Below are positions 49,435 through 59,464 of a stretch of 64,000 nucleotides of DNA, one piece after another. Position numbers and translations under genes: made by a program. The notes below the pieces were generated by a model. It ran no database searches. It had not been told where the DNA came from and saw only the letters and a list, made by a program, of their open reading frames with translations. How positions within the stretch are numbered: the first letter of the stretch is position 1; every line of letters begins with the position of its first letter. The stretch comes from Nitzschia sp. DOCU1 (Eukaryota; Bacillariophyta; Bacillariophyceae; Bacillariales; Bacillariaceae), in NCBI GenBank assembly GCA_951394045.1, contig OX595994.1, forward strand, positions 2,046,001-2,110,000, in the 5' to 3' direction.

Positions 49435-52400
49435 TCAAGATCATTCGCTTTCCTATGGTTTTCGTGCTAATGCCTGTACCGCCGACTCTGACGACGAATC
49501 TCTCCATCCACTCTCATCCATGGACTACCATCATAACATCATGGCAAACGATAGTGACTCCTTCGGCGACGAATTAGATGAAGAGCAATCCCCGGATAAT
49601 CTCCGAATTTATTTCCAAAACATCAACGGGCTGCAATGGGATAAAGACGGGGGTAACTGGGCCCAGATATGTACCATGGCAGGAGCCATCAATGCAGACA
49701 TCGTGGCCTTAGCGGAATTAAATCACGACACAAACAGATACGCAGTTCGTAACAAAATGGAAAAGATTACCAAGAAGCATTTTGCTACAAGCCGTTTCAC
49801 CGCTGCCGCCAGTCCTCTCCGAACGCGCTCCACCTACAAACCGGGAGGAACGGCACTTCTGACAACCGGCAGCCTTGTCGGATTCATCAAGCAGACTACC
49901 CGGGATCGAATGGGCCGATGGACTGCCATGCGGTACTCAGGCAGGCAAGGAACGCATGTCACAATCATCTCCGCATATCAAGTCTGTGCAGGCAAAGTTC
50001 GGCCTGGCAGCATCACAGCCGCGAATCAACAACAATCACAGATCACTCTCGAGAGCATTACGCAAGAAGAGGACAGCCGAGTCGCCCCCCGCAACGCGTT
50101 CATCCAAGATCTGCAGGTCTTTATTCAAGAGTGGCAACAAAAAGGCGATGATATTATCCTACTCGGGGATTTCAATGAGGATATGGCATCGGATAATTCT
50201 GGTATTGCGCGCCTGGCACACGACTGCAACCTGATCGATGTTTTCCAAGAACGGCTTCACTGCAACCATGCTCCCGCTACGTTCCGAAAAGGCAGCCGCC
50301 GCATTGACTTTGCGTTAGTTTCAGCACGCGTGTCTCCATTAATCCAGTTGGCAGGGTACGATCCATTCGGCTACAGGCTACCCAGTGACCACCGTGGCTT
50401 CTTTCTGGATATTAACATGCAGGCTCTGCTCCATTCCGTCCCTACCCCCTTATGTCCTTTGACTCAGCGCGACTTCAACACCAGGCAGCCAGGAGTCATC
50501 GTCGACTACGTTTGGGCCAAAGTCAAATATTTGGATGATCATAATTTTTCTTCTCGGCTCCAACAACTCCAAGACCTGGTGGCTCCCGATCATCTTCTGG
50601 CAGAAGCTCTTGATCGAGATCTGACTCGTGCCTCTGAGCATGCCGCAAAGCACTGCGCAAAACGGAAGTCTACCCCCTGGAGTCCCAAGTTCGCGGAAGC
50701 ATGGGCACATCTCCACTACTACAAAGTGGCAAAATCCGCAGTCAAGAATTCGGTTGACTACACAGCAGCACTGCAAAAGTTGAAAAACAAGTGGAAAAAT
50801 CTTCCCGACGTGATCCCGACCCATCTTCCTACGATTCATGCCGGCTACAAACTAGCTCAAGCTAAGCTTCGTGCAGCACGGTCGGAAGCACAGGCTTACA
50901 GAGATGAATTCCTGGCAGCAAAATCGGCGCTGTACGCAGCCTTGGGCGATCAAGGTAAAAAGTGGGTAGTGGATCGCCTAAAACGCGCGGAAGAAATGAG
51001 CAGGGTCCATTCCAAAATCGACTATCTTCGGCGAGATGATACATCCTCGGGACTGAGTGAATTGAAGGTTCCAGCAGACCGCTCCATCACCGATCCAGAT
51101 ATCATGAAACGGCTCCCGGATACCCCGGAATATTGGGACACCGTCCAAGTGCCCAAGGAGATCGAAACGCTGCTTCTCGAACGGAATCGGCGTCATTTTG
51201 GTCAAGCGGAAGGCACCCCATTTACGGCACCGGACGTTGTCGCTGCAGTCCACTATCAGGGAACAGGACTCGCTGCAGAAATGATGCTGGACGGCGAAGC
51301 CACCATTTCCAACGCCACGGAGGCTACCAAGTTATTTATTGACCATCTCCAACGTCGCACCATCGCTGAACTCCCTGCTGAAATCACTGAGGAAGAGTTT
51401 CTAGGGAAGCTCAAACATTGGCCGGAGAAAACGTCCACGTCTCCCTCCGGTCTTCATTTAGGCCATTACCATGCAGCATGGCGCGATTGTGGTCTCGAAG
51501 GAGACAATCCCATCCGCTCTGTCGTGAAAAAAGACCAAGCATTCCTCCGTCGGATCCACGTCGGCATGCTCAATTATTCGCTGAAGTTTGGATACTCCTA
51601 CAACCGGTGGAGTCAAGTGGTCAATGTTATGCTTCAGAAAGACCCCGGCAATCCAAGGATCCACCGCCTACGAGTAATCCATTTGTATGAGGCAGACTAC
51701 AACCTGCTACTAGCGGTTAAATGGCGACAAGCAATGCATCACGCCGAGGACGAGCACCTTCTCAACGAAGGCCTATACGGCAGTCGGTCAGGCCGTTCTG
51801 CACATGATCCTGTTTTTGTTGAAGTTTTACAACACGAAATTTCCAAGTGGTCCATGAAACTGGGCATAAATTTTGACCTTGACGCAACGTCGTGCTACGA
51901 TCGCATCCTCGCCTGCCTTGCGGCAATTTGCAGTCAACGCCTCGGCATGGCCAAAAGCGTGGTGATGGTGAATGCTGCTACTCTTGAAGAAGCCAAGTTC
52001 AAAATTAAAACCAGATTGGGCGTCAGCGAGGCATGGTACCGCCATTGCATCATCTATCCAATCCACGGGACAGGACAGGGCTCTGGGAACTCACCACACA
52101 TCTGGTGCTTTGTTTGCAGTGTCTTGTTTGACGCGTTTGCAGCCAAAGCCCATGGAGCCATGTTCAGCTCCTACGACCGAACTCGACAACTCCAACTATT
52201 CATGGTTGGATTTGTGGATGATTGTTCCCAACGCGTTAATGTCTTCGAGGCACATCCGCAACCATCAGTCGAACATCTCGTCCAGCTCATGACGCGGGAC
52301 GCACAACTCTGGAACGATTTACTATGGGCCTCCGGTGGCGCGCTGGAACAATCGAAGTGTTCCTTTCACTGTGTTGACTTTCGATGGACAGAAGCTGGAG

Positions 52401-55282
52401 AGCCCTTCCATCGACCCAATACATTTGCCCCACCCGTGACCCTGCAACACCATGGCGTGGCGACATCGATCCATCAAATGTCAAACTATCACAGCCACAA
52501 AACCCTCGGGTGCTACGTAAACCCTGCTGGAAATGTGACCGCTCAACTGAAGGTTTTGAAGAAAAAGAACGAAGACTTTGCACGTCTGCTGGAGTCCAAC
52601 TATTTTTCTCCCCATGAAGCCCTGACTATGTACTGGTCAATTTACATCCCATCTATGACTTACCCACTGTCAGTTATTGCCCTTCGAGAGGTCGACTGCG
52701 ACGAGCTTGACACACGATTTATGAAGGTTATCGTTCCTCGCTGCGGCTATGGTCACACCATGCATCGGGCGATACGATATGGGCCATATGCACTGGGAGG
52801 ATCTACATTCAAGCGCACCTACGTGGAAATGGGAGCCTTACTGCTCCAAATGACCATGAAGTTTTTCAATCACCCGGCCACCCAACCAGGGTGCCAGTTA
52901 TATATTGCTCTATCATGGTTCCAAGCCTTCCTCGGTGTATCCTTTTCTATCCTGGAATTTCCCGCCCGGCCTATTCCTCCTTGCGACTCATCCTTGTTCA
53001 CTGTCATTCAACAATTTCTGGCGTCCGTTGAAGGCAAAATCGTGTTGAGAACACCGCATGTCCCGCCACTCCTCCGCATCAACGACCGCCATCTAATGGA
53101 CGTGGCCATGGGTGATCCTCGATGGAAACCAATTCACCTCAGACATATTCAAGCATGCCATCATTATCTACAGGTTCAAACTATTGCCGACGTGACCGAC
53201 ATGGACGGCACACACATTCGAGGCACTATGCTCGACTCATCTCGACCACCACAACCCACCGATGTGCGAGTATCAATGTTTAACCAACCTAGTCCGGGCT
53301 CTACGTCGTGGCAAATTTGGCGATCCTTCACCCGCACCTTTAGCAACATTCGAGGTGAACTCAACGAACCCCTCGGCAACTGGATAGTCCCATTGGATCA
53401 ATGCCGGCATTGGCCTCAGTGGGTGTATAACTCGGCTGAAGACCGCTTATTCCGCCATGTTACCAATGAGCGATACCGAGCCCTCCCCCATATTTCTCCA
53501 AGGCAATTCGATTACACCCATACCGGCGGCTCCGCAATCCCACCTCCGAATTCATCACCAATCCGGTTGACAATCCGCAATGACTTTTTGATCCCCATCT
53601 TATCTTCTGCCCATCCATCAGCTCCGCCTACCATCCTAGCACCAATTACGTTCGAAGACTTTATATCACGCCTGCCCCTCTGGGAACAAGAACTCCTGCT
53701 CGGGTGCCGTCTACTCGTACAACCATCCGAACTGATGAAATTCTTGAATTCAGACAAAGGCGGCTCCTGCGGAAGCGACGGGTCGGTAAAACTGTTGGCC
53801 GCCACCTTTGGTTTCGTGCTAGCACACTCCGCCAGCCAAACACTCCTCGCAAAAGGCAGAGGCCCGGCCCCTGGCGCCAAGCCCAACTCATTTCGCAGCG
53901 AAGCCTATGGGCTCCTTGCAGTACTCCGTTTCCTTATCCGCGTCACCGAATTTAGTGGCATTCCACTCACTGTGGCACCGATCATCTACCTTGATAACAA
54001 CAGTGTGGTTAAACGGTCCAACAGAGCAACCACCCAAAACTACACAGTTCCTAATTGTTACCTACTTTCTGAGTGGGATGTGATCCAGAGCATCGCCGAA
54101 TCGAGCCACCAACTTCCGTTCCCATTGGAGATCCGCTGGGTAAAAGGACACCAAGACGAACAGAAGCCCCGCTCTACCCTCCCGTTTCCAGCCCAACTGA
54201 ACTGCATCGCCGATGACGAAGCCACCACCGCCACGGCCGAACACCCGGCCACTCCACTGATCCCTACAATGCTACCCCCAGTTCATGCCATGCTGATTCT
54301 AAATGGAGAGTCTGTCACCAGCAAACTAAAGAAACGAGTCCACTACGCAGCAACCGCACCCGCGCTCTTCGAGTACCTGGAGCGACGGTTTCAATGGTCG
54401 CCAGAAACCCGCCAGACCATAGCCTTTGATATGTTCGCCCAGATCAGCAAAGCGTTCCAAGACAAAAGGACCACCTTCGTCAAACATTGCCACGCCATCG
54501 CTCCCTCTGGCCATATCGCCAACCGCAATAATCCCAGCTATCCTCGATGCTGCCCGGTATGCCCTTGCACCGACGAGACCAATAACCACATCCTGCAATG
54601 CCCCGCTCCATCCCGAATCAAGTGGAAAGCCAAAACAATTCAAGCCATCCGAAAATACCGACCCGCACAGTCCGATCCTGCCATCATCCGTCTTCTATGC
54701 GCCGGGCTCGAACAATTTCATCAAGGGCTCTCTGGAAGTCCCGACTCCGATACCATCCCCATCCCCGTTAGCCATCACAGACTCCAAACAGAACAAGACA
54801 TGATTGGGTGGGATCAGGTGTATCGCGGCAGGTGGAGCTCCCAATGGGAGATCATGCATAATGCGTACTCGGCAACACAACCTCAACATCTTCAGCAATC
54901 CGGAAGTAAATGGGTCATGGGTCTTGGTCGCCTTCTGGTCACCCAATGGTTTAAGCTTTGGAAGCTTCGAAATGACGAGCGTCACGGCGTCGACGCCGAA
55001 ACCCGAGAATCTTCCCGCCTTCAAGTCATCCAGCACCAACTCTCCTCCCTCTATTCACTGCGCACGAAAGTCTGCCCGTGCGATCGCCACATATTCCTGT
55101 CTAGCCCAGAACTCCACATGCAACAATACCCGGATCTGCACACCATCGAAGATTGGCTCACTCTCTATAGCGACGTGATTAACGCTAGTGTTACACGGGC
55201 AACGGCGCTCCAGATTGGAACCACTCCGGGCATTGATGAAGCTTTCCGACAATTAACACCTAGCTCAGCCGATGCCCTTTAG
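49424..55282 (+). CDS. LINE ORF2: endonuclease, reverse transcriptase, RNase H
   Basis: I start at the ATG at 49424, which overlaps the ORF1 stop (ATGAACTATAG) and gives 1,952 residues; the frame is open from 49175 but that part lies inside ORF1. Residues about 60-330: APE-like endonuclease (NLRIYFQNING, ADIVALAELNHD, IILLGDFNED, RIDFALV, PSDHRGFF). About 640-1010: reverse transcriptase (SPSGLHLGHYHAAW, LRVIHLYEADYNLL, GSRSGRSAHDP, NFDLDATSCYDRI, GTGQGSGNSP, and the catalytic FVDD at 930-933). About 1447-1590: RNase H (CGSDGSVKL, FRSEAYGLLAVL, IYLDNNSVV, WVKGHQD, ADDEATTA). About 1708-1725: a Cys-His cluster (CCPVCPCTDETNNHILQC) typical of LINE C-termini. All catalytic motifs are intact. Confidence 0.92.
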   Translation: MNYSQDHSLSYGFRANACTADSDDESLHPLSSMDYHHNIMANDSDSFGDELDEEQSPDNLRIYFQNINGLQWDKDGGNWAQICTMAGAINADIVALAELNHDTNRYAVRNKMEKITKKHFATSRFTAAASPLRTRSTYKPGGTALLTTGSLVGFIKQTTRDRMGRWTAMRYSGRQGTHVTIISAYQVCAGKVRPGSITAANQQQSQITLESITQEEDSRVAPRNAFIQDLQVFIQEWQQKGDDIILLGDFNEDMASDNSGIARLAHDCNLIDVFQERLHCNHAPATFRKGSRRIDFALVSARVSPLIQLAGYDPFGYRLPSDHRGFFLDINMQALLHSVPTPLCPLTQRDFNTRQPGVIVDYVWAKVKYLDDHNFSSRLQQLQDLVAPDHLLAEALDRDLTRASEHAAKHCAKRKSTPWSPKFAEAWAHLHYYKVAKSAVKNSVDYTAALQKLKNKWKNLPDVIPTHLPTIHAGYKLAQAKLRAARSEAQAYRDEFLAAKSALYAALGDQGKKWVVDRLKRAEEMSRVHSKIDYLRRDDTSSGLSELKVPADRSITDPDIMKRLPDTPEYWDTVQVPKEIETLLLERNRRHFGQAEGTPFTAPDVVAAVHYQGTGLAAEMMLDGEATISNATEATKLFIDHLQRRTIAELPAEITEEEFLGKLKHWPEKTSTSPSGLHLGHYHAAWRDCGLEGDNPIRSVVKKDQAFLRRIHVGMLNYSLKFGYSYNRWSQVVNVMLQKDPGNPRIHRLRVIHLYEADYNLLLAVKWRQAMHHAEDEHLLNEGLYGSRSGRSAHDPVFVEVLQHEISKWSMKLGINFDLDATSCYDRILACLAAICSQRLGMAKSVVMVNAATLEEAKFKIKTRLGVSEAWYRHCIIYPIHGTGQGSGNSPHIWCFVCSVLFDAFAAKAHGAMFSSYDRTRQLQLFMVGFVDDCSQRVNVFEAHPQPSVEHLVQLMTRDAQLWNDLLWASGGALEQSKCSFHCVDFRWTEAGEPFHRPNTFAPPVTLQHHGVATSIHQMSNYHSHKTLGCYVNPAGNVTAQLKVLKKKNEDFARLLESNYFSPHEALTMYWSIYIPSMTYPLSVIALREVDCDELDTRFMKVIVPRCGYGHTMHRAIRYGPYALGGSTFKRTYVEMGALLLQMTMKFFNHPATQPGCQLYIALSWFQAFLGVSFSILEFPARPIPPCDSSLFTVIQQFLASVEGKIVLRTPHVPPLLRINDRHLMDVAMGDPRWKPIHLRHIQACHHYLQVQTIADVTDMDGTHIRGTMLDSSRPPQPTDVRVSMFNQPSPGSTSWQIWRSFTRTFSNIRGELNEPLGNWIVPLDQCRHWPQWVYNSAEDRLFRHVTNERYRALPHISPRQFDYTHTGGSAIPPPNSSPIRLTIRNDFLIPILSSAHPSAPPTILAPITFEDFISRLPLWEQELLLGCRLLVQPSELMKFLNSDKGGSCGSDGSVKLLAATFGFVLAHSASQTLLAKGRGPAPGAKPNSFRSEAYGLLAVLRFLIRVTEFSGIPLTVAPIIYLDNNSVVKRSNRATTQNYTVPNCYLLSEWDVIQSIAESSHQLPFPLEIRWVKGHQDEQKPRSTLPFPAQLNCIADDEATTATAEHPATPLIPTMLPPVHAMLILNGESVTSKLKKRVHYAATAPALFEYLERRFQWSPETRQTIAFDMFAQISKAFQDKRTTFVKHCHAIAPSGHIANRNNPSYPRCCPVCPCTDETNNHILQCPAPSRIKWKAKTIQAIRKYRPAQSDPAIIRLLCAGLEQFHQGLSGSPDSDTIPIPVSHHRLQTEQDMIGWDQVYRGRWSSQWEIMHNAYSATQPQHLQQSGSKWVMGLGRLLVTQWFKLWKLRNDERHGVDAETRESSRLQVIQHQLSSLYSLRTKVCPCDRHIFLSSPELHMQQYPDLHTIEDWLTLYSDVINASVTRATALQIGTTPGIDEAFRQLTPSSADAL

Positions 55283-55304
55283 GCTTGGCTGAGATAAATT
55301 CCGC

Positions 55305-55321
55305 GCGTTCCTTAGGAACGC
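55305..55321 (+). other. LINE 3' stem-loop
   Basis: GCGTTCC-TTA-GGAACGC, a perfect 7-bp stem. A second small hairpin (CGAGA...TCTCG) follows at about 55338-55353. Such 3' structures can be the reverse-transcriptase recognition site of stringent LINEs; here that is inference. Confidence 0.55.
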
Positions 55322-55387
55322 CCGGGCCGGGTTGGTCGAGACCCACATCTCGTCCGGTCGGATAAAATAGGCTTCTAGTTTTTTTTT

Positions 55388-55403
55388 GGTTATCCTCGGC
55401 CGT
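55388..55403. repeat. Target-site duplication, right copy
   Basis: GGTTATCCTCGGCCGT, identical to 47334-47349, following the nine-T end of the LINE. Confidence 0.9.
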
Positions 55404-57088
55404 TAACTTTGCGGACTCTTTCATTCTTTACGCTTGTGGATGCCGTCGCCTCAATTGCTCGCAAGTCAATCTAATCTCATTGATTTGATGTAATTGGATT
55501 TTATTCAAAGTAATCAAATTCAAATTAATTGTGTGGTTGTGTCATGTATGCATTTCATTTCAATTCAAAGACGGGGCCTGCCAATGCCAATGCGATAATG
55601 CAAAGCTTAAATTGTCTTTGAATGCTGCAAAATTACAGATGGAAGGAGTTGCGTGAGTTTGAATGGGTGAAAATGCATGCCGGCGCCCTTTTAGCCCTTT
55701 TGAATTGTCCAGCAGTGCAAGGCTTTAAATTGTAAGCAAACGATGCAAACTTACCAATGGCATGTATTGTTTCATGTATTGTTTGGGTTTGAAAGGGTAT
55801 TTTTGAAGTGAGTTACCGCTTTCCTGGTATTGTCACATTTATCATTTTGCCTGCCATCAGCTAGAGTCCATTGATTCATTTCTAAGAGTCGATGGATTCA
55901 AACAGTGACCTGGTGCGGACAAAAAGAGTCCGCAATATTTTCATTAGCACTTGCGGACCAAAAAGTCCGCACTTTTGGGCGGGAAAAATGCGATAACGGT
56001 CGTTGCGGACCAAACGTCCGCACGTAAAGAACGGGCCTCAACCCTTTTATTCCTCCCCTTCCTTCAGTTTCCCGGTCCGCCAAGACCTCAAGACCGTCTG
56101 GCGACCAGCAGGCCTTAAGGCGCAATACTAGCGGACAGTGGCAAATGATCCGCATGATTGTCATGATTCCCCTGATCCCTGAGTGTCTTGCCAACCATCT
56201 GGTTTCAACCGATTGGGGAATTCCCCGACGACATCATGATTCCCAACAATTCCCCAGTAAGTTGACCTGTTTGATTCAACAATGACTTGTTTGATTCATT
56301 CCAAGAGTGGAGGGAGGTTCGCCAATGATGAAATTGGATCGCATTATGAATACTACTTGTCATCTAATTAACGTTGCCGATGTTGGATAAATCGGATGGT
56401 CCTTTCGCAAATCCGTAATGCACTCTCGGGGGCATGGCACCCAGCACGCACAAGTGTCCATGCTGCCGCAAGAACATTCACGCTCCTTGCGGCAAGGAGA
56501 CGGATAGCGTTGCATTTGTTCTCTGCCCCTCGTGCGAAAGGCGGCAACAAGAAAACAATCTGCAGTTGGTGTCGGTCCATCTTCCAACAACTGCTAGTAC
56601 AGTCACTACGAGTTGCATCAAGTTTATTTCATTGTTGTCAATGTCGCTATCACTATCAGACATCATGTCACTTTCTTCAATATCACTATCAGACATCATT
56701 GTAGTTATCCTCTAAATGATAGATAAGAGATGCTAAACGTTGCTACAGTGTTGCGATAGAGAAGAGGTGCTGTAGTAAAGAACGAGAGTCATTTCGTCGT
56801 CATTGTTTTGCCGTCGCACGCCGATCGTGCCTGGATGATGACTCATTGGAATGAACTTCGACGATTTGACGATCACGGGAAAGAAACCGATAAATAGATC
56901 GTCATTTCCCCGAACGGGCCGGCGCGCGGGAATCATGACGATCAATTTTTCCGTCCGCTAGTATTGCGCCTAATGCCTGGCGAAACGCCGAGCCTACCTA
57001 CTATGTGGATGTATGTATCCGGGGACATCTGAGCTGTAAAAAGGGTCATCACATCTGAGCTGTAAATAAGGCCCGTCTTCCCACAAGA
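55404..57088. other. Displaced upstream region of the decayed gene, then intergenic
   Basis: Before the LINE inserted, 55404 onward was contiguous with 47333 and so lay upstream of the decayed minus-strand gene. It is AT-rich to about 55900, then has the hairpin array at 55914-56022. A short frame at 56434-56715 opens with a Cys-rich stretch (CPCCRKNIHAPC, then CPSCERRQ), a possible zinc-ribbon fragment, but then becomes low-complexity and I do not call a gene. TCACTATCAGACATCAT occurs twice near 56648 and 56682. Confidence 0.5.
55914..56022. promoter_or_regulatory. Array of three TGCGGAC / GTCCGCA inverted repeats
   Basis: Three perfect 7-bp inverted repeats with the same arms and A-rich loops of 7, 6 and 5 bases: 55914-55934, 55952-55971 and 56004-56022. 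Loops read AAAAAGA, CAAAAA and CAAAC. An isolated half-site TTGCGGAC lies near 55418. The pattern suggests binding sites for a dimeric protein or part of a transposon end. Confidence 0.7.
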
Positions 57089-59464
57089 TTGATGATAATG
57101 ATGATAACTTCCATGAAGCTAATGGCTAGCATGGGTCCCAGCTCTATTTGGCGTCTCTTTGCGCTCACAGCTCTTGGCGCATTATTTCTCAATGTCCGAT
57201 TCATCTTTCAGCCCCTCAACCCTATTCTGAGTGCTGGTGCGACGAGTTCGGATGAAGAATCACCATCATCTGTGGAGCAGTATCATTTTCGTTCATCCTC
57301 GCCTCTGGTGCTGGGTGCTGTCGTCGAAGCAGCATCCCCCTTCTCAGCCGAGCAACAAGAAAATCGATATCCCCAACCTCTATACGGAAATCTACAAAAT
57401 GCGACCCTCTTTCGTCAAGTATGGGAAGCTTCCCATACTCGGCATTATCCCAAACTCGTCTTGCGCGAAAGTAGTAGTGCGATACAAGGCATGTCACTCC
57501 TCCAGAATCCTCCGAATATGTTACTGGGAATCCTGTCTTTCGCAGGTTCTCGCGAACGACGAAAAATGATTCGAGAAACCATGCTCCACTTTTATCACGA
57601 TGTACAGGGTGCACCGAATTTCAACCACCACACGACCGACAACAACCACAAAATTTGTTCTCTAATGGAGTACTCCTCTCAATTGAAGGCTGGAGATTGT
57701 CGGCTAGCCTATGTGTTTGTGGTAGCGGGAGGTTCGGATGATGCTCCGACGATGCGATTGAGTCACCACGACAAAACCACGCCGTTGACTGTTGCCAGAC
57801 CGCCGGGAAATCAAGACGAACCAGACGATGTCATATACCTCAATATCCGAGAAAACATGAACGAGGGCAAGGTTCCGACCTGGTTTTACTATGCATCGCG
57901 ATATCTCAACGAGACTCAAAACCTTCAATTTGACTACATTGCGAAGATGGATGACGATACGCTCTTATTTACGGGAACATGGATGGATATTTTGGAGCGC
58001 CGATTGCCGAGACCGGATAGTCAACTCAACACGGATGGTCTAGTCTATGGCGGCACGCCCAATCTAGTTTTTGACTCGTGGAAAGGCAACAAGAAATGTC
58101 AAGATGGAAACTTTACCAAATGCCCTCTGATTGGACCTCTTTGGATGGTCGGACCCTTCTATTTCTTATCCTACAACTTGGCCGACTATTCGACGTCGCA
58201 TGTTATACCGCACGAGACGTTACAATCCTATGAAGACGTCGCGACGGCCACCTATGTCTTCTCCCATCCTCGCAATGTCAAACTCGTCGTCATTCCCAAG
58301 GATCGCGTGTTATGGTCGTATGACTATCATCGAAATTATGCACAAGATTCCACCGGATTGGGCCGTTTTGATCAAGGCATCTATGGTCACTCGGAGGTGG
58401 GCTGCTGGAATCCCAAAGGACCATATTTTAAACGTTTGTCCAATGTTCGCAAAGTCTGGCGAGAATATCTCGTGTATCTCTGGTCGGGAAGGCCTCAACA
58501 ACGAGAACCCAAAACCCTCCCCAGTCGATACCAACTCTACGACTTTCCAGTAGCTATCCGCAGCAAAAAAAACACGAAGAACAAGAACGTTAAAACGGCC
58601 AACGGGACGTCTTCTGTTTTACAGCAAGACATAGTAGTCCATCCCTCGGATTACATTTATTCGAGTGATGACTTTGATGCATCCCCCATTGTGATGGAAA
58701 AGCCCTACCCTTTGGTATTCTTCCCCGTGTCGGGTGCAGCCGATGTCGTATGGCGTTGCTTGATCCGCCGTCTCCTTGGGTATTCCGATTGGAGTGATCC
58801 CACACGTCAATTCGATGGACTTTCATATCTTTCCAACTATACTGTGGACCAAGCGACTGAAATTATGTTTTCCTCCAAATACACCAAGGCAATTTTTGTC
58901 CGTGATCCGCTGGAACGGATACAGTCGAATTACATTCAACTGTTGGAGCATGATCCTGACCACGTCATGGTTCAACCTTGCAATTGTTTTCGGAATTGTT
59001 ATCGGGGTTACAATCCTGACACGGCCTGTCGTCCGGTGACAAGAACGTTTGACATCTTTTTGAAAAAACTCGTGCCAGATTGTCACCAACCCTATTGGCG
59101 TCCTCAAGCTTATCGAATGGAACCCAAGTATTGGCAAGTCATGGATTTTGTCGGACATTATGAACAATGGACCCAGCACGCTCTCGAGTTGTTTCGACGA
59201 ATATCAGCAGCAGCAGCAGCACAAGCGGGGCGAGATACGGATTCTTTTTCCGACAACGAATGGATGTTGGACGAGTCCGAGTTGACGAGAGTCTTTTCCA
59301 TGTTGGATGTATCCTATTCGGCAAAGAAAGCACCCAAGAAGCTCTTTGCTAGAGCTTGGATGGATATCTTTCAAGACCATTATGGGGCAGACTTGAAAAT
59401 GTCCGTGCTAATGGCTAGCGATGTGACGACGACACAAAATCAACAAAGACACAAGACCAAATAA
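57089..59464 (+). CDS. GT31-like glycosyltransferase fused to a sulfotransferase (copy 3)
   Basis: A 791-residue type II membrane protein, the most diverged of the three. Membrane segment about 19-40, short Ser-rich stem, GT31 domain about 140-430 with RERRKMIRET at 155-164, the DXD site KMDDD at 286-290, GPLWMVGPFYFLS and YEDVATA. The sulfotransferase part has VFFPVSGAADVVWRC in the first loop (no lysine) and FVRDPLERIQSNY as the 3'-phosphate site. It shares FDGLSYLSNYT, the Cys-rich stretch (CNCFRNC) and WRPQAYRMEPKY with the other copies. The first ATG at 57089 is followed by several more in frame (MMIMMITSMKLMASM); any would leave the anchor intact. Confidence 0.86.
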   Translation: MMIMMITSMKLMASMGPSSIWRLFALTALGALFLNVRFIFQPLNPILSAGATSSDEESPSSVEQYHFRSSSPLVLGAVVEAASPFSAEQQENRYPQPLYGNLQNATLFRQVWEASHTRHYPKLVLRESSSAIQGMSLLQNPPNMLLGILSFAGSRERRKMIRETMLHFYHDVQGAPNFNHHTTDNNHKICSLMEYSSQLKAGDCRLAYVFVVAGGSDDAPTMRLSHHDKTTPLTVARPPGNQDEPDDVIYLNIRENMNEGKVPTWFYYASRYLNETQNLQFDYIAKMDDDTLLFTGTWMDILERRLPRPDSQLNTDGLVYGGTPNLVFDSWKGNKKCQDGNFTKCPLIGPLWMVGPFYFLSYNLADYSTSHVIPHETLQSYEDVATATYVFSHPRNVKLVVIPKDRVLWSYDYHRNYAQDSTGLGRFDQGIYGHSEVGCWNPKGPYFKRLSNVRKVWREYLVYLWSGRPQQREPKTLPSRYQLYDFPVAIRSKKNTKNKNVKTANGTSSVLQQDIVVHPSDYIYSSDDFDASPIVMEKPYPLVFFPVSGAADVVWRCLIRRLLGYSDWSDPTRQFDGLSYLSNYTVDQATEIMFSSKYTKAIFVRDPLERIQSNYIQLLEHDPDHVMVQPCNCFRNCYRGYNPDTACRPVTRTFDIFLKKLVPDCHQPYWRPQAYRMEPKYWQVMDFVGHYEQWTQHALELFRRISAAAAAQAGRDTDSFSDNEWMLDESELTRVFSMLDVSYSAKKAPKKLFARAWMDIFQDHYGADLKMSVLMASDVTTTQNQQRHKTK

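Larger units (their letters stand above)
47350..55387 (+). mobile_element. Full-length non-LTR retrotransposon (LINE, APE-RT-RNase H type)
   Basis: An 8,038-bp element with a 105-bp 5' leader, two overlapping intact ORFs and a 105-bp 3' tail region, flanked by a 16-bp target-site duplication. APE-like endonuclease, reverse transcriptase and RNase H in one ORF2 place it near the I-group of LINEs; the exact clade needs a tree. The leader has a 12-bp direct repeat (ATTCAGTACAGT at 47369-47380 and 47410-47421). The 3' end carries a stem-loop and closes in nine T, not in poly-A. Open frames and an exact duplication indicate recent insertion. Confidence 0.92.

Noticed and set aside
47350..55387. 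LTR retrotransposon
   Set aside because: There are no long terminal repeats, no protease or integrase, and the endonuclease is APE-like; the short flanking match is a target-site duplication.
56434..56715. A possible zinc-ribbon protein
   Set aside because: The Cys pairs at the start look real, but the rest becomes Ser/Leu low-complexity repeat and there is no start context or homologue I recognise. Kept only as a note in the intergenic entry.
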